The position numbers and the translations under genes are program-made. The notes under the pieces were generated by a model. The model ran no database searches, had not been told where the DNA came from, and worked only from the letters and a program-made list of their open reading frames with translations. A DNA stretch of 64,000 nt, from positions 1,054,001 to 1,118,000 of the forward strand of contig JAUDYN010000006.1 in assembly GCA_030407005.1 (NCBI GenBank), given 5' to 3'. How positions within the stretch are numbered: the stretch's first letter is position 1; every line of letters starts with the position of its first letter. Source of the stretch: Desarmillaria ectypa. Taxonomy: Eukaryota > Basidiomycota > Agaricomycetes > Agaricales > Physalacriaceae. Shown here piece after piece: positions 46,388-56,850 of this stretch.

Positions 46388-47342
46388 ATGTCCGCATTTC
46401 GAAACAACAGAAACACTCGGAAGCCTTACACTGTCCGTGGCACTTCTTTATGAACTTTTCTGCCTTTCGTTCAACTCCTTTTTAGCGACCAACCAACACC
46501 GATGGCCAGTGGTTGCACGATAAGGCCCCTGGCCTAAATGGCGCCAAACGGATGCCTACAACTTTCGCCACACCCAATTCCAAGATCGTTGTATCGAACC
46601 TGCACTACGAAATTACGCCTAAAGACCTGACCGTAAGTGAGCTTCATATGAGACAAAGGACTGGGAATGACCTTTGTGGCGCCTAGTCAATTTTTGGCCA
46701 ATTTGGCACGCTCGTGCGCGAGCCGTTACTCAGGGTACGAATATCCGACTAGCACCACGCTACCTGAAAAAACCAACCAACGACCCGCGCCTTTCGGTTT
46801 TTTTGTTACAAAGTACGACCGCAGTGGACGCTCCACAGGAACCGCCTTCATCTCCTTCGAAACACCCGAGGAGGCAACGATAGCAAAAAAAACTTTTGAT
46901 GGCAAGGATGCTAGAGGTGCGTGTACATTCCTTTGTTGGTTACCATCTCTGATTTGATTCTCTTTAAGGCCAAGCCATGTCGATAACCTTCGACACACTG
47001 CCTCCCCGGAACCCAAGACGTGCGACAAGTGCACCAACGACATCGACTCTTCTCAACAGGATCCAGAAGCCCCCTCTTTTGGATCGTCTCGGTTTGGACG
47101 GACCCAACCCCAAGAAAGCTGGCCCGTGTGTTGCTTTTTACTGCCGTCTTTTTCGTATCTCTGACTTTTGTCTTAGTGGGCCCGTTCGGTCGAAACCCGC
47201 TCGCAAAGCCGCCGGAAAGGGCCCCAAAAAGCCCAAGACTGCTGAGGATCTGGACAAGGAGCTTGATGCGTTCATGGGCGACACAGAGCCGGTGGCGGTA
47301 CCCGCAAAGGAGACGCCTGCCCAGGATGTAGAGATGGCATAG
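46388..47342 (+). CDS. ALY/REF mRNA export adaptor (Yra1 family), RRM protein
   Basis: Six exons: 46388-46432, 46486-46632, 46687-46734, 46814-46916, 46969-47125, 47177-47342, giving 221 residues; introns are 51-79 bp. Exon 2 holds the N-terminal box TDGQWLHDKAP and RNP2 KIVVSNL; exon 3 gives SIFGQFGTLVREPLLR; exon 4 has the RNP1-like RSTGTAFISFE; exon 5 the basic linker; exon 6 ends with the C-terminal REF box AEDLDKELDAFMGD. These are the conserved parts of Yra1/ALYREF, which couples transcription and splicing to Mex67-Mtr2 nuclear export. The first intron uses a GTCCGT donor, needed to keep the frame. The fifth intron is 51 bp and in frame, so it could be missed or retained. Confidence 0.88.
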
Positions 47343-47589
47343 ACGCTATATTTTCCCTATTAATATGTTTGTTATATTTGTAAGGGTCGTCTAGTTTTGA
47401 GTTCTTGTTGCAATAGTATAGCCTGGTTTTCTGCTTTACATTATGGTGCTGACTGCGCAGTTTTGCAGATACATGAATACCTGTCAAGAGTGGGTTGTCT
47501 TTTTGTCTAATCAAACAGGATATTGCTACAAAAGATTCCAGTGTATTCTTTTCTTCGGAGTTTTTATGCAATGTAAGCTCTACACCTTT

Positions 47590-48981
47590 CTCTTACCGGC
47601 ATCGTGAGTAATGTTACTTTGAACAATATCGCCTCCAAGAAAGAGAACCTACAGATCCTTCGCGACGAAATTGGGGAGCTGGGTAAGAAAGCATACTTTT
47701 ACGGTTTCTGACGCGTATGGAGCCATTACGGTGATATGGTAATCTGCAATCACCCCCGGCGCAAGGCGTGGATGGCAGACTACCACGGATTAATACTTGC
47801 CTTGAGGTGGATAAGGGGGACTCAGGCGGAAAATGACCTGTTAGCGCGTAGGTTATGCCGTTGCGTGGATTTTACTACGTATATTCGCTAATCTCATCTA
47901 GGGCCTTCCTAGTTGATGCGTATCATAGTCTTTCAATGCTGTCCATCGCGGATACGTTTGTCGTTGTCTGTCTTCTTGGAGAATCACGTACCTCGAGGTA
48001 TGGAACTTCTGTATATTACTTTCTTCTACCTCACCGCGATATTGAGCGAATACGACGCCTTCCCTGAAGGCGGGATCAGAAGAAATGTCCTCACGACGAT
48101 GAGCCTTCATCGGGGCCAGAAAATCTTGAGGACCCCTTTGAATTGGTCAGCAACGTGCTCATTCCATCCCAGGGTAAAGTATCCAACACATATAGTGAAA
48201 TCCTCAGCAATGCGCAACTGCTTCTACGATGCGGCTTCATCCTAGACGTGAACGACAACGATCAAACCATCGGGATACGGATGGACTGTTGGAGGACATT
48301 CTAGAGCACAATATTGACGCCTGGCTCTCGATTAACATTCCAACGAAGAGGTGGCGAGATCGCTTTTCTGAATCTGAGCTCGTATACTATCATACTGGGA
48401 ACCCTATCTTCTACATTGACTGTGGTGGAAGAGTTTCGCCTTATGTGTCCTGCTGACTCGTGTACAGCTTCGCTGGATTACTTCTTCGTCGTCATTATGG
48501 ATCGCTCGGTTGAGCGCAAGGGGCTAGACGACTAAAGCTTCACTAGTACAGTGGATCGCATCAGAGCGAATACTTATCCCAGCCTCCATCATTCGCTTTG
48601 CGCGAAGAGACAGGCTCAATTGGGTGATCCAACTCACGCATTGGATGTAAGTCACCCTATTACTTTTAATCTTTAACTGACATGCATTTCCAGGATTGTT
48701 GGGATTTTGCTGGAAAGTTCTAGAAGGAGCAATCCGGCATCATGCCGAGAGTCGATGAGTAAGCACGAGAGTCGTAGAAAGTTGTAGTACATTCTAGATT
48801 CTAGTGCGAAGTAGTATAAATATGAGCTCTGTAGGAGCCATAGAATAACAATTCCCTTACATCTGGCTTTACCAGCCTGGAGTCTACCCTGCGCAACACC
48901 CAGGATTCCAACAAGGATGCCTCTCACCCAATCAGCGATGCTCCAGTTAACGAGCGAACGTTCTATACAAAAGAGCTGTAG
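47590..48981 (+). pseudogene. SET-domain protein-lysine methyltransferase relic (RKM/SETD6-like)
   Basis: No continuous frame, but successive pieces match the class of non-histone SET methyltransferases. LALRWIRGTQAENDLLAR (about 47795-47850) resembles the insert region. ENHVPR then EYDAFPEGG and, after a one-base shift, KCPHDDEPSSG (about 48040-48115) resemble the C-x2-C-x..CPHD segment; SNTYSEILSNAQLLLRCGFI (about 48180-48235) is the NTYG..SNAxLLxRYGF motif. The end reads WVIQLTHALD then, across an intron containing a solo LTR, DASHPISDAPVNERT. Frameshifts and stops show it is dead. Such enzymes modify ribosomal or other proteins. Confidence 0.6.
48697..48913 (+). repeat. Solo LTR (Copia-type ends) with AGGAT duplication
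   Basis: 217 bp, starts TGTTGGGATTTTG and ends GGATTCCAACA, flanked by AGGAT at 48692-48696 and 48914-48918. The TGTTGG..CAACA ends and 5-bp duplication are like the Copia LTRs above, but the body differs. It contains TATAAATA near 48817. It sits exactly at the 3' splice site of an intron in the SET pseudogene. Confidence 0.85.
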
Positions 48982-49107
48982 TGCTGGATGGTCAGACTTT
49001 ACGGCAACTTTACGGTATCATCACGACCGAGAAAGGAAATGAGCCCGTCCTAGAGCCCGGCTTCTTTTGAGTTTCGGCGCCTAAACCCAAGTCCACATTT
49101 TTTCGAC

Positions 49108-50765
49108 ATGCCACGACGTAACAGGCGAAGAGGTGCTCGTTCCACTCCTGCACCTACTCAGCGTTCGGAAAGAGATCAGTATCACCATGCCATTCCACGA
49201 TTCATATTGAGGCGCTTTCAAGCTGGTCCTCGCAAGTAAGTGCTTTCAATCACCAGACCATGAATCTCTTATCAATTTCGTCCCCTAAAGAGCCAAAACA
49301 GTGCGACGAGCAGAGTACCGTCGTTCTGGCGTAGATCCTGATCAAGTCCTTTATTACGACCTGGCTTCTGGGAGCCTCGACGTACGTTCAGTCGGGACAA
49401 TTTACGGGAGAAAAAACCTTTATCGAGATGCTAGTAACCTTGACAACGTGAACGAAGTGGAAGAGAAGCTTTCCATATTGGAAAGAAAGGCTGCGTTGAC
49501 TATCGAAACTCTTCATTCCGAGCTTGCGCGAGGGAAAATCACTCTGAAGCGCAGAGACCTCGATATCTTGAGGAAGTTCATGTTCGTGATGCACTATCGT
49601 AATATGGGCAGCACGTACTTTGATCCCAACCTTCAGCCAAGCCTGAGGCAATGGTTGATCCGGTATCAAACTGAGCATCAGTGCCAGACACACGTCGATG
49701 TATGGTTGCGCGTCATGCGCTACTATCTGGATACTACCCATTCCCAGATCATAGACGACGCCCATGCAGAATACAAGAAGTACGGCCTTGGCAAGGTACT
49801 TGAACAGCTTGCGACCGGCGTTGACCCCACCATGGAGCACCTAGAATCTTTTGCATATCAGGGTCAAGCTGAAGGGTGCTCTCTAGGCATATGGGAGGCT
49901 GAAGCGACATCAGAATTCATTTTGACTGACAGTGCATTCGGATTATGGGAGGGGCTGACACCAGCACCGGATGCCATCCATCGCATTTTTGTCGTCAGTC
50001 CTCGCATTGCTCTCGTGTTGCGCAATAATTCACTTCCCTTGTTCGAGTCTGGGGCCCCGATGAAGAGCAATCTGCTATCAATTCCCCAAGAGATGCCTCA
50101 ATCCCTACTCGTGAACGGGGAAACTGGCATCAGGATCTCCGACGTGAATGACATATCAGAATTCAATCGTCACAGATCCCCCGGTGATGTTTTCATCTTC
50201 ACTATCACGAAGCTCACCCTGGACCAAACTGACGCTTTCAACGCTGTCATGCTGCAGAATATGAAATCTGACGGAGCCGTCACGTTCTTGGGGAGAGAGC
50301 GCATGTTGCGTACACTTCGTGTGTTCTGGCATAATCCACTACACAGATTTCTCCGCCAAAAATATGCCTTACTCATGCGTCATCTGTCCATCATGCCACA
50401 ACCACTCTCCCATGCATCCACATCCTCATCGCTGGAACCCGTGGACACAGAACTTTATGTTGCGCTCATGGGAATTGTTTTGAACCAGACTAAATTTGTT
50501 TCCGTATATGATCGAGCCCTATCTATTTACCGACTCTTAAAAACACCATCTCGTCGCCAGACATGCCCTTTCGTGACACAACACATATATAATCTCTCGG
50601 CCTTATGGAAAGCTGTCAAAAACACTTCCCCGGACCCGCATACAGGAAGCCACAGTCTTCATTGCGACTCAAAGTGTCGTTACCGTCAGAACTGTCGCTG
50701 AGAATATTTACTATCTTGGAAAAGTTTGTTTCCATAACATTGGGTGTGAAGATGGATTTCGATGA
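49108..50765 (+). CDS. DUF4238 domain protein
   Basis: Proposed exons 49108-49235, 49291-50572 and 50646-50765, giving 509 residues. The basic N-terminus (MPRRNRRRGARS) is followed by DQYHHAIPRFILRRFQ, the hallmark start of DUF4238, spliced by a clear GTAAGT..AAAG intron into VRRAEYRRSG. The central exon is long and uninterrupted. The second intron (GTGACA..ATACAG, 73 bp) is inferred because it brings EATVFIATQSVVTVRTVAENIYYLG, the expected C-terminal box, into frame. Without it the protein would end in an unrelated sequence at 50701. The family has no established biochemical function and is expanded in some basidiomycetes. No signal peptide or membrane segment is seen. Confidence 0.75.
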
Positions 50766-51079
50766 AGATGTTCTTGGGAAGCTGGGAAAAGAGATCGCTT
50801 TGCTTGCTTTCCTTGATTTGATCGATGTTGAGATGCCTATGGTTTTGATAAATGGGATGCCGGTGATAGATATTTTGACTGTGAAGGAAGCCTTCTATTT
50901 TGTTTAACGAACCTTTTTAAACCTACATAGGGCCTGTACATTTCTCCAAGAATTAATCATCGCACTACGTCAAGACATCCGGCTATCCCTCATTGAATAT
51001 CAAGTTATTGTATCTGGCCGTGATTTCGAAGGATGAGACTGACTGACCCCTTCGTTTACTCGCCGAAATAAACCCACAG
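50766..51079. other. 3' flank of DUF4238 gene, nothing recognised
   Basis: A short open frame runs through 50766-50907 in the frame not used by the proposed last exon; it might be coding if the gene has a further splice. Otherwise no feature seen. Confidence 0.4.
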
Positions 51080-51570
51080 TCATCGCTTGCTTTTCATTGA
51101 TACAATAGACGTGACAAGGACCTCTGAATTCGTCCAAAGGTTTGGTTTGGAATCGCCATGCAGACTAGCACGCCTTCTCCAATGATGACCGGCTGCATCT
51201 AAGGATGTGGACCAAGGTTTACGCAATGAAGCGTTGGGGAAGCCAGACGCGTCAATCACGGACGTATCCAGCTTTCTCAACGGTAACCATACTCGTTGCA
51301 AGACGATTCGCTAGACAAGGTCGGCTGTGACTATGTGAAGAATCCCCGACAGATCCTTGAAAATTCTAGCAGGCGGTCTTCATAGAAGACGTTATCAGAG
51401 ATTGAAGAAGGTAGGTGTGTTTCGGAGTTCGAGCGATCCATTCAGGTGTCTGCAATATTCCTCTATGGATGAAGGCTATGAGGGCCAATCGCTTGTTCGC
51501 TTCCTCTTCCTCCGTATCTTACTCGGCTTTGGCTTGCGCAAAAGATGCCAATAGAACCCTGAAGAAACTG
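51080..51570 (-). pseudogene. Truncated paralog of the adjacent MYND-family gene
   Basis: Minus-strand segments ARTPKHTYLLQSL, KDLSGILHIVTADLV (then a stop) and RVWLPLRKLDTSVIDASGFP, HHWRRRASLHGDSKPNLW line up, in order, with the neighbouring MYND gene (ALKHTHFLRSLL, KGLMQVLHVITTHLV, QVWKSLKKMDMSLVNSPGFP, HHWETRAKLHGAFKPNLY). Stops and a frame change disable it, and no zinc-finger part is found. It is a partial tandem duplicate. Confidence 0.7.
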
Positions 51571-51873
51571 GAACGTGGGTCTTGAAAGCTGTTCAGACAC
51601 GTTCCCCCGGCGGCAAGTCATATTAGACAAACTCGTCGCACGACGCAAAAGTCTTTCATGGCATTACCAACTCTAGAGCCTGCAAGCCCTAGCAAGCTAG
51701 CAACCATCATTAAGCAGAGGAAGTATTTTTGTCAAAAAATACTCAACATACACATTATGAGTCCGAAAATATCGTACTAAACTTTGACTAAACTTCGTCA
51801 GAGTGCCATCCATTCTATAGAAGCTTTCGGTGTCAAACCACATGGGAATATGGAGAGCACAAGTTTTCCATTC
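51571..51873. other. Spacer between the two MYND relics
   Basis: No coding signal recognised on either strand beyond short fortuitous frames. Confidence 0.4.
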
Positions 51874-52799
51874 TTACTTCGTTTTGCCCGTTCCGCCTCG
51901 TTTCCATTGATCAGGATCTATTCCGGAAGAAGTCTCGCACTCCTTGCTCTGTCCCACAGATATCTTCATGGGCGCGAAGCGATAATCCATGCACGTTACT
52001 GCGAGGGCTCCGTCGTCGAAACTCAACTTCGCGTAGAAGTCACTCTTTGTTTTTTCGATTTGCTCTTCTTCATTATACAGGTCAGTCAGCAGGACACGGT
52101 GCAGAAACGGGTCGTCGCGTAGCATCACATTTTCCGGATAACCCTCTGATTCAAAGTTATCCTGTCAGTTGGTGAGAGTTATAGGAGGAAGGGAGACTGA
52201 TCCTTTCGTCTGACCCTCTCTTGGCGACAAATACTCGATGAGTGTCACCTGCTGCCTTTTGACAACTCAAAGAGCAGAAAGTCAATCCACATTCACTGCA
52301 GCAGTGAAGCGTTGCTTCCATATTCCCTGTTTCATCGACTGCTTCACACTACAGAAATTAGGAGTGAGATGAAAAAAGAGCTGCAGAAACGCAAAAAGGA
52401 CCACTTTATTTATGTAAAGATTTGGTTTGAAGGCCCCATGTAGCTTAGCACGCGTCTCCCAGTGATGATTGACAACATCTAACTTGGCCCACGACTTAGC
52501 CAGCTTGCTAGGAAAGCCAGGCGAATTGACCAAGGACATATCCATCTTCTTCAATGATTTCCAAACCTGTCGCAGAATGGTCCGCCAGACAAGGTGGGTT
52601 GTGATGACGTGAAGAACTTGCATCAGGCCTTTGGAAAGTTCCGTAGACGGGTGTATCAGGGAACACTTTAACAAAGATCGTAGGAAATGGGTGTGCTTTA
52701 GTGCTTGAACTATCCAGCAGGGTCCCCATAATAATGCCAGATGAATGCAATATAAGCGCTTTGTAGTAACAGAACAAGCAATAAAGCATCTCTGTACGA
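51874..52799 (-). pseudogene. MYND zinc-finger family gene, 5'-truncated
   Basis: Minus strand. An armadillo-like helical part (ALKHTHFLRSLLKC.., KGLMQVLHVITTHLVWRTIL, KMDMSLVNSPGFP) leads to HHWETRAKLHGAFKPNLY. After an intron comes the finger CCSECGLTFCSLSCQKA followed by THRVF, with the last MYND Cys absent. The C-terminal exon contains LRDDPFLHRVLLTDLY and GALAVTCMDYRFAPMKISV, ending at 51874. This arrangement is typical of MYND proteins numerous in mushroom genomes. There is no room for the usual long N-terminus because the GWT1 stop codon lies at 52800-52802, so the copy is truncated and probably not functional. Protein interaction is the usual role of MYND fingers. Confidence 0.65.
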
Positions 52800-54699
52800 T
52801 TATATTTTCCAAAGACGGGTGTTCCTCAGAGCCCACGCCGTCGCGCACACCCCAAGCGAATATCCACACAAAATAACCATGGCCCAGAAATTCGAAGTGA
52901 ACATCGTAAATATCGTCAAATTAATCAAACCAGTGAAGACGTTTGCCTGTACATTACTTATTAGCGCAGATCACACGTTATAGTGGGGAATGAAACCGAC
53001 CAACAGAAATAGAACCAGCCCATTCTTATTGATAGCTTCAAAAAGGGGAGCAGAAACGGCTACGCGGGAGGGCAAGACGTCCTGGTCATCCTGTTGTCGG
53101 TTGTACTTCGACTTTGACGGTGAAGGGTAGAAATAGATATCCATAAGAAGGTATCCCAAGATAAACGACGTGTTATATGCCGCTACCCAAAGGATATACG
53201 ACAAGTTGACCTGAAACGCGGCGTTGAGTCTTTCAGAAAGGTAGCTAAATGAAGACGAACCACACGCCTAGACACGCCTTCTTTGCCATCAATCTGGAGC
53301 AGTCTCGTCAACCCCATGAATGCCCACCACAGCATGGAATACGCCCACAACTCTGTAGCTGTTTTATCATTCTGTCGAGAACGATACGAGTCTTTATATT
53401 TATCTACACCTCCCAATGTCAGCTCCCCGGTTTTATTAAATTGGCGCTGGAACCGGCGGAAGTAGGAAGGAGAAGGGGGTAAAATCATCGTTCCTGTTGA
53501 TAGGCCTAGGATATGTATAGCGAGATAACCTGGGACCATAGACAATCAGCACTAGCTCTGAAGGGGACGCGGGGAACGAACCTAGAAGGGATACGATGCC
53601 CTCTTTGTTCGCTGACAAGACACCAACGCGTGGAGCGAACAAGACGATTTCTTGTAAACCAAATACAGATAAACCGAGCTGCTGACCTACAGATGAAGTT
53701 AATGCAATGTACATAGCCTAGGCAAATAGACCTTACACATCGCAATCGATATACCAAGCACGGATATCGGAACCCGAAGGATTAGCGGGTGAAGTAAGAT
53801 CTCCATTACTGGTAGGAGGGCCATGGTGATAAAAAAATTCCAATGAGTGCCATACTCCGTTTCGTGCTCCTTTAAAACTGCGTCAGAATGGATAAACAAG
53901 ACTGAATCCTTCACACGAACAGGGTATTCTGTTCCTTTGACAAGCAACACGCGCACAATGCCCAGGACCATGACAGGAAAGACCTTACGAATTGTGATGA
54001 CCAGCTTAGAAAGTACAGGGGATGCGAGATAGGTCGGACTTTTAATGAGTGGGATTGCTGAGATGACTCCCTGAGAAAAGACAAAGGCACCAACGCCCAA
54101 GTCCATCTGGTGTTGATAAATCATGCATTCAGAGTTAGCGAAGGGATAGAGCATACCAGTGAGACTCCAAATGACTCGCACTTGGCCAGTGAACGAGGGA
54201 ACACGGGGAAGTCCACCGCGAGAATGGCGAGAATTGTCATTAGGAGCATATGTGCGCGATATGTTGTTAAAAACGGTAGAGGCATCACAATCACCTTGGC
54301 ACTTGCCGTATCACTTCGTTCGCTTGCATTTGAAGGCAGCGGTGTTCCTGATTCGCGATGAGACAAAGACGACAGACCCAGAGCTGGAATCAACATCAGG
54401 ATTGAAAGTAGCGCTGGGATATTGGCGAAGAGTGTCATCGACAAGAGAAGTGGTAGGACCAGGATGACCCATGATATCGGGAATTTAATCAAGTTTGGAG
54501 AGGACGTTCTTGAGAGTAATGTATGATAGAGAAACAGGGATGCCTGGGGGAAAAGATTGAATAAGCACTGACGGTACAAAGGAGGACGACGAACGAGCGC
54601 CGCACTAGATATCAGGTTGACGTGGGTCACCGTCGAGCCTGTCGCTCCAGAAACAAATTTTTCCTTCAAATCTTTGTAGTCTCCTGCGTCTAGCCCCAT
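52800..54699 (-). CDS. GWT1: GPI-anchor inositol acyltransferase GWT1 (PIG-W)
   Basis: Eight exons on the minus strand: 54699-54595, 54543-54157, 54106-53921, 53869-53737, 53686-53582, 53529-53264, 53210-53001, 52946-52800, giving 512 residues, the usual length. Recognisable blocks: [17 protein letters not shown] at the start, [40 protein letters not shown] joined to [13 protein letters not shown], the ANKEGI segment, [24 protein letters not shown] and [10 protein letters not shown]. It is a multi-pass ER membrane protein that acylates the inositol of GlcN-PI in GPI synthesis and is the target of gepinacin/manogepix-type inhibitors. Introns are 50-54 bp; two of 51 bp are in frame, so an unspliced translation looks open but carries extra residues. 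Confidence 0.95.
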
Positions 54700-55503
54700 A
54701 TTGTCGCGAAAGCGAAAAAAAAAAAACTGTGGTGGTGGTAGAGAGGTTCCCGGATGCGGCTTATGTTGGCAAGTTGACACCACCGGAAGACGGCCCGATT
54801 ATTCCGAAGCCCTGAAGAGAGAATCTTGAGATCTGGTCGCTCATCTTGCTACAGATCTCCCGGAGGGTTGCGTATCGATATCCCCCTAATATCCCACTGG
54901 TATATCGTCTAACGTTACCCAGAAATCTAGGCCTCCGTCTATCTCTTTTCCCTTACAGCATCCCTAAAAGACTCAGAGTTTTAACCTTGAACCTTGAAGA
55001 GGGCATTACGCGTACGGTTTTCAAACCAATAACCTGGCAGCCTAGACTGAATCAACGGAGATAAATACGACTTGACCGCTCATGGCGCCCGGCGGCACTT
55101 ATTCGTCCACGCCTCATGTGGCTGGAGTAACCTCACGGATTTTCTAAACATGTCAAATTTAAAGATCACACCATGCAACATTCGAAAGTCCAACTAAGGG
55201 GACGGAGACTAGATAGATATTGCACTATATACAAGACTGCATAGCGAGAATAGAGCGACTATCGGTACAGCGGTACATGTATAGTACAATCAGACAATCA
55301 GAAATGGAATCGATGCATGGATGGGCAGGCTTTGTAGTAGCATGTGGAGGGTGGTAATAAGTAAAGGGTAGCGGTACTTAGATAAGGAAGAAATGCGAAA
55401 GATGGTGCGGTCATGAAGTATTAGATGGTGTCTATCGGAAACACAGCGTCCGTTAGTAAGTAATCAGTCAATCAAAGAGTCCTTCGTCTCATCTACCGCC
55501 CCT
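54700..55503. other. Intergenic region upstream of GWT1
   Basis: No gene seen. Contains the GWT1 5' region, with an A-run just upstream of its start on the plus strand near 54715-54727, and the 3' flank of the Ser/Thr-rich gene. Confidence 0.5.
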
Positions 55504-56682
55504 CTACGAGCTATTGCCTCCCTGAGATGGTCCCGGTCTGGACGGACCCGGTAGTAAGCTATCATACGACGGCGGAATCTCGCTTGGACCCGCATCCTGA
55601 TGTACAATGACCCCGCTCGGACCGGGGCCATTTACGAGGTAGGCTGAGCGGTCGTCGGGATTGACGATGCCCAGCTGGTGTTGCCTTGCCTCGCGTTCCT
55701 TTGCAGACATTCCTCCACCGACACCGCTGGACGATGGAGGAGGGGTGTGTAATACCGGCGAGCCTGGTGCAGACCCGGGGACCATGGCGTAAGGATTGTA
55801 CGCTGAAGGAGGATAAGACTCTCCAGAGTATTGCGACATTGGCGGTGGGGATGCGGGCGAGCCGGTGTAGTAATTCGCATAGTTACTTCCCTGGCTAGTC
55901 GTACTTGCGCTCATGGGGAACGGCGAAACAACTCCAGCACCAATTTCTGCTCCTCCAAGCCGTCCACCCATACCATCATCTTGATCCTGCTCATCATCTA
56001 GGTTCAGCCCCATATCAGGCGTCCGAGCCACGATCCTGTCGGGATCAAAGTTTCCGTCAAAGTTATCTGAGAAGGGGTCATTCTTCCGGCGTTTGTAGAG
56101 GAACAAGAGAAGAGCGAGGACTATAGCGAGACCCGCGACCCCGCCGATGGTTCCGCCTACTATGGCACCCGTGTGTGATGAGGAAGCTGGGGAGGAAGAG
56201 GAAGAGGAAGAGGAAGAAGGAGCCACGATGGATGTGGTCGCTGTCACCTGCTGGCCGTTAGATTGGGTGATAACAACCGTCGTGGCGATATAGGATGTGT
56301 GCTGCTGAGTATTGCCATTAGAACTCTGGCTCTGACTTTGACTCTGTCCTTGTCCCGGTCCTCCTCCTCCTGACCCGGTACCGGTGCTGCTGCTCGCGGT
56401 ATCAGTGGGCGATGCCGACGTCGCGCTTGTCGTGGTACCAGGCGGAATGGAGGTCATGGATGCAGCAGTGTCACTACTAGACGAGGACGAGTCTGTAGGT
56501 GGGGGAGTGGAACTGCTGCTAGTCGTACTGGTCGTGAAAATGGTCGTCTCTGTCGAACTCGTCGACTGCTCGGTTGTCTGGACAGAAGATGAGGTCGTCG
56601 GAGCTGTCGTCGTCGTCGTCATCGTCGTAGCGGCAACAGACGTGCTGGCCTCCACGCTCGATGAACCTGCTGAGGACGACAT
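55504..56682 (-). CDS. Ser/Thr-rich single-pass membrane protein with PPxY tail
   Basis: Minus-strand open frame, 392 residues from ATG 56682 (MSSSAGSSSV). Residues 1-170 are almost entirely Ser/Thr with short Gly and Gln-Ser runs, as in heavily O-glycosylated wall-spanning ectodomains. A Gly-zipper helix (GAIVGGTIGGVAGLAIVLALL, about 172-196) is followed by KRRK and a Pro/Ser-rich cytoplasmic tail that ends with PPSYDSLL, a PPxY motif of the kind bound by WW domains of Rsp5/Nedd4-type ligases. No signal peptide follows this start. The frame is open upstream to 56850 and includes FSWGITIQKFLVVAEGFQ, so an earlier exon may supply the true N-terminus. The layout recalls fungal wall-stress sensors, but there is no Cys-rich WSC domain. 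Confidence 0.75.
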   Translation of the reverse strand: MSSSAGSSSVEASTSVAATTMTTTTTAPTTSSSVQTTEQSTSSTETTIFTTSTTSSSSTPPPTDSSSSSSDTAASMTSIPPGTTTSATSASPTDTASSSTGTGSGGGGPGQGQSQSQSQSSNGNTQQHTSYIATTVVITQSNGQQVTATTSIVAPSSSSSSSSSPASSSHTGAIVGGTIGGVAGLAIVLALLLFLYKRRKNDPFSDNFDGNFDPDRIVARTPDMGLNLDDEQDQDDGMGGRLGGAEIGAGVVSPFPMSASTTSQGSNYANYYTGSPASPPPMSQYSGESYPPSAYNPYAMVPGSAPGSPVLHTPPPSSSGVGGGMSAKEREARQHQLGIVNPDDRSAYLVNGPGPSGVIVHQDAGPSEIPPSYDSLLPGPSRPGPSQGGNSS

Positions 56683-56850
56683 TTGGAATCCTTCAGCGAC
56701 GACGAGGAACTTTTGGATGGTAATACCCCAAGAGAAATAGAAGCCACTAGCCGGGTGTAGAGTGTCGACACATGTCACACAGCTAGGTGGCGGTAAGTGC
56801 CGTTCGTCAGATGCATTCGCAGATATTTCGATCCGGTGCTCGGCTAACAC

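Noticed and set aside
52803..52869. ATG at 52869 as the start of the MYND gene
   Set aside because: It lies inside the last exon of GWT1 on the same strand; GWT1 is clearly coding there in another frame.
54846..55064. Plus-strand frame of 72 codons upstream of GWT1
   Set aside because: No start context, motif or splice support; lies in the intergenic region.
56384..56740. Plus-strand frame of 118 codons rich in Val, Asp and Glu
   Set aside because: It is the exact complement of the Ser/Thr repeat of the membrane protein gene on the minus strand; the low-complexity composition opens the opposite strand.
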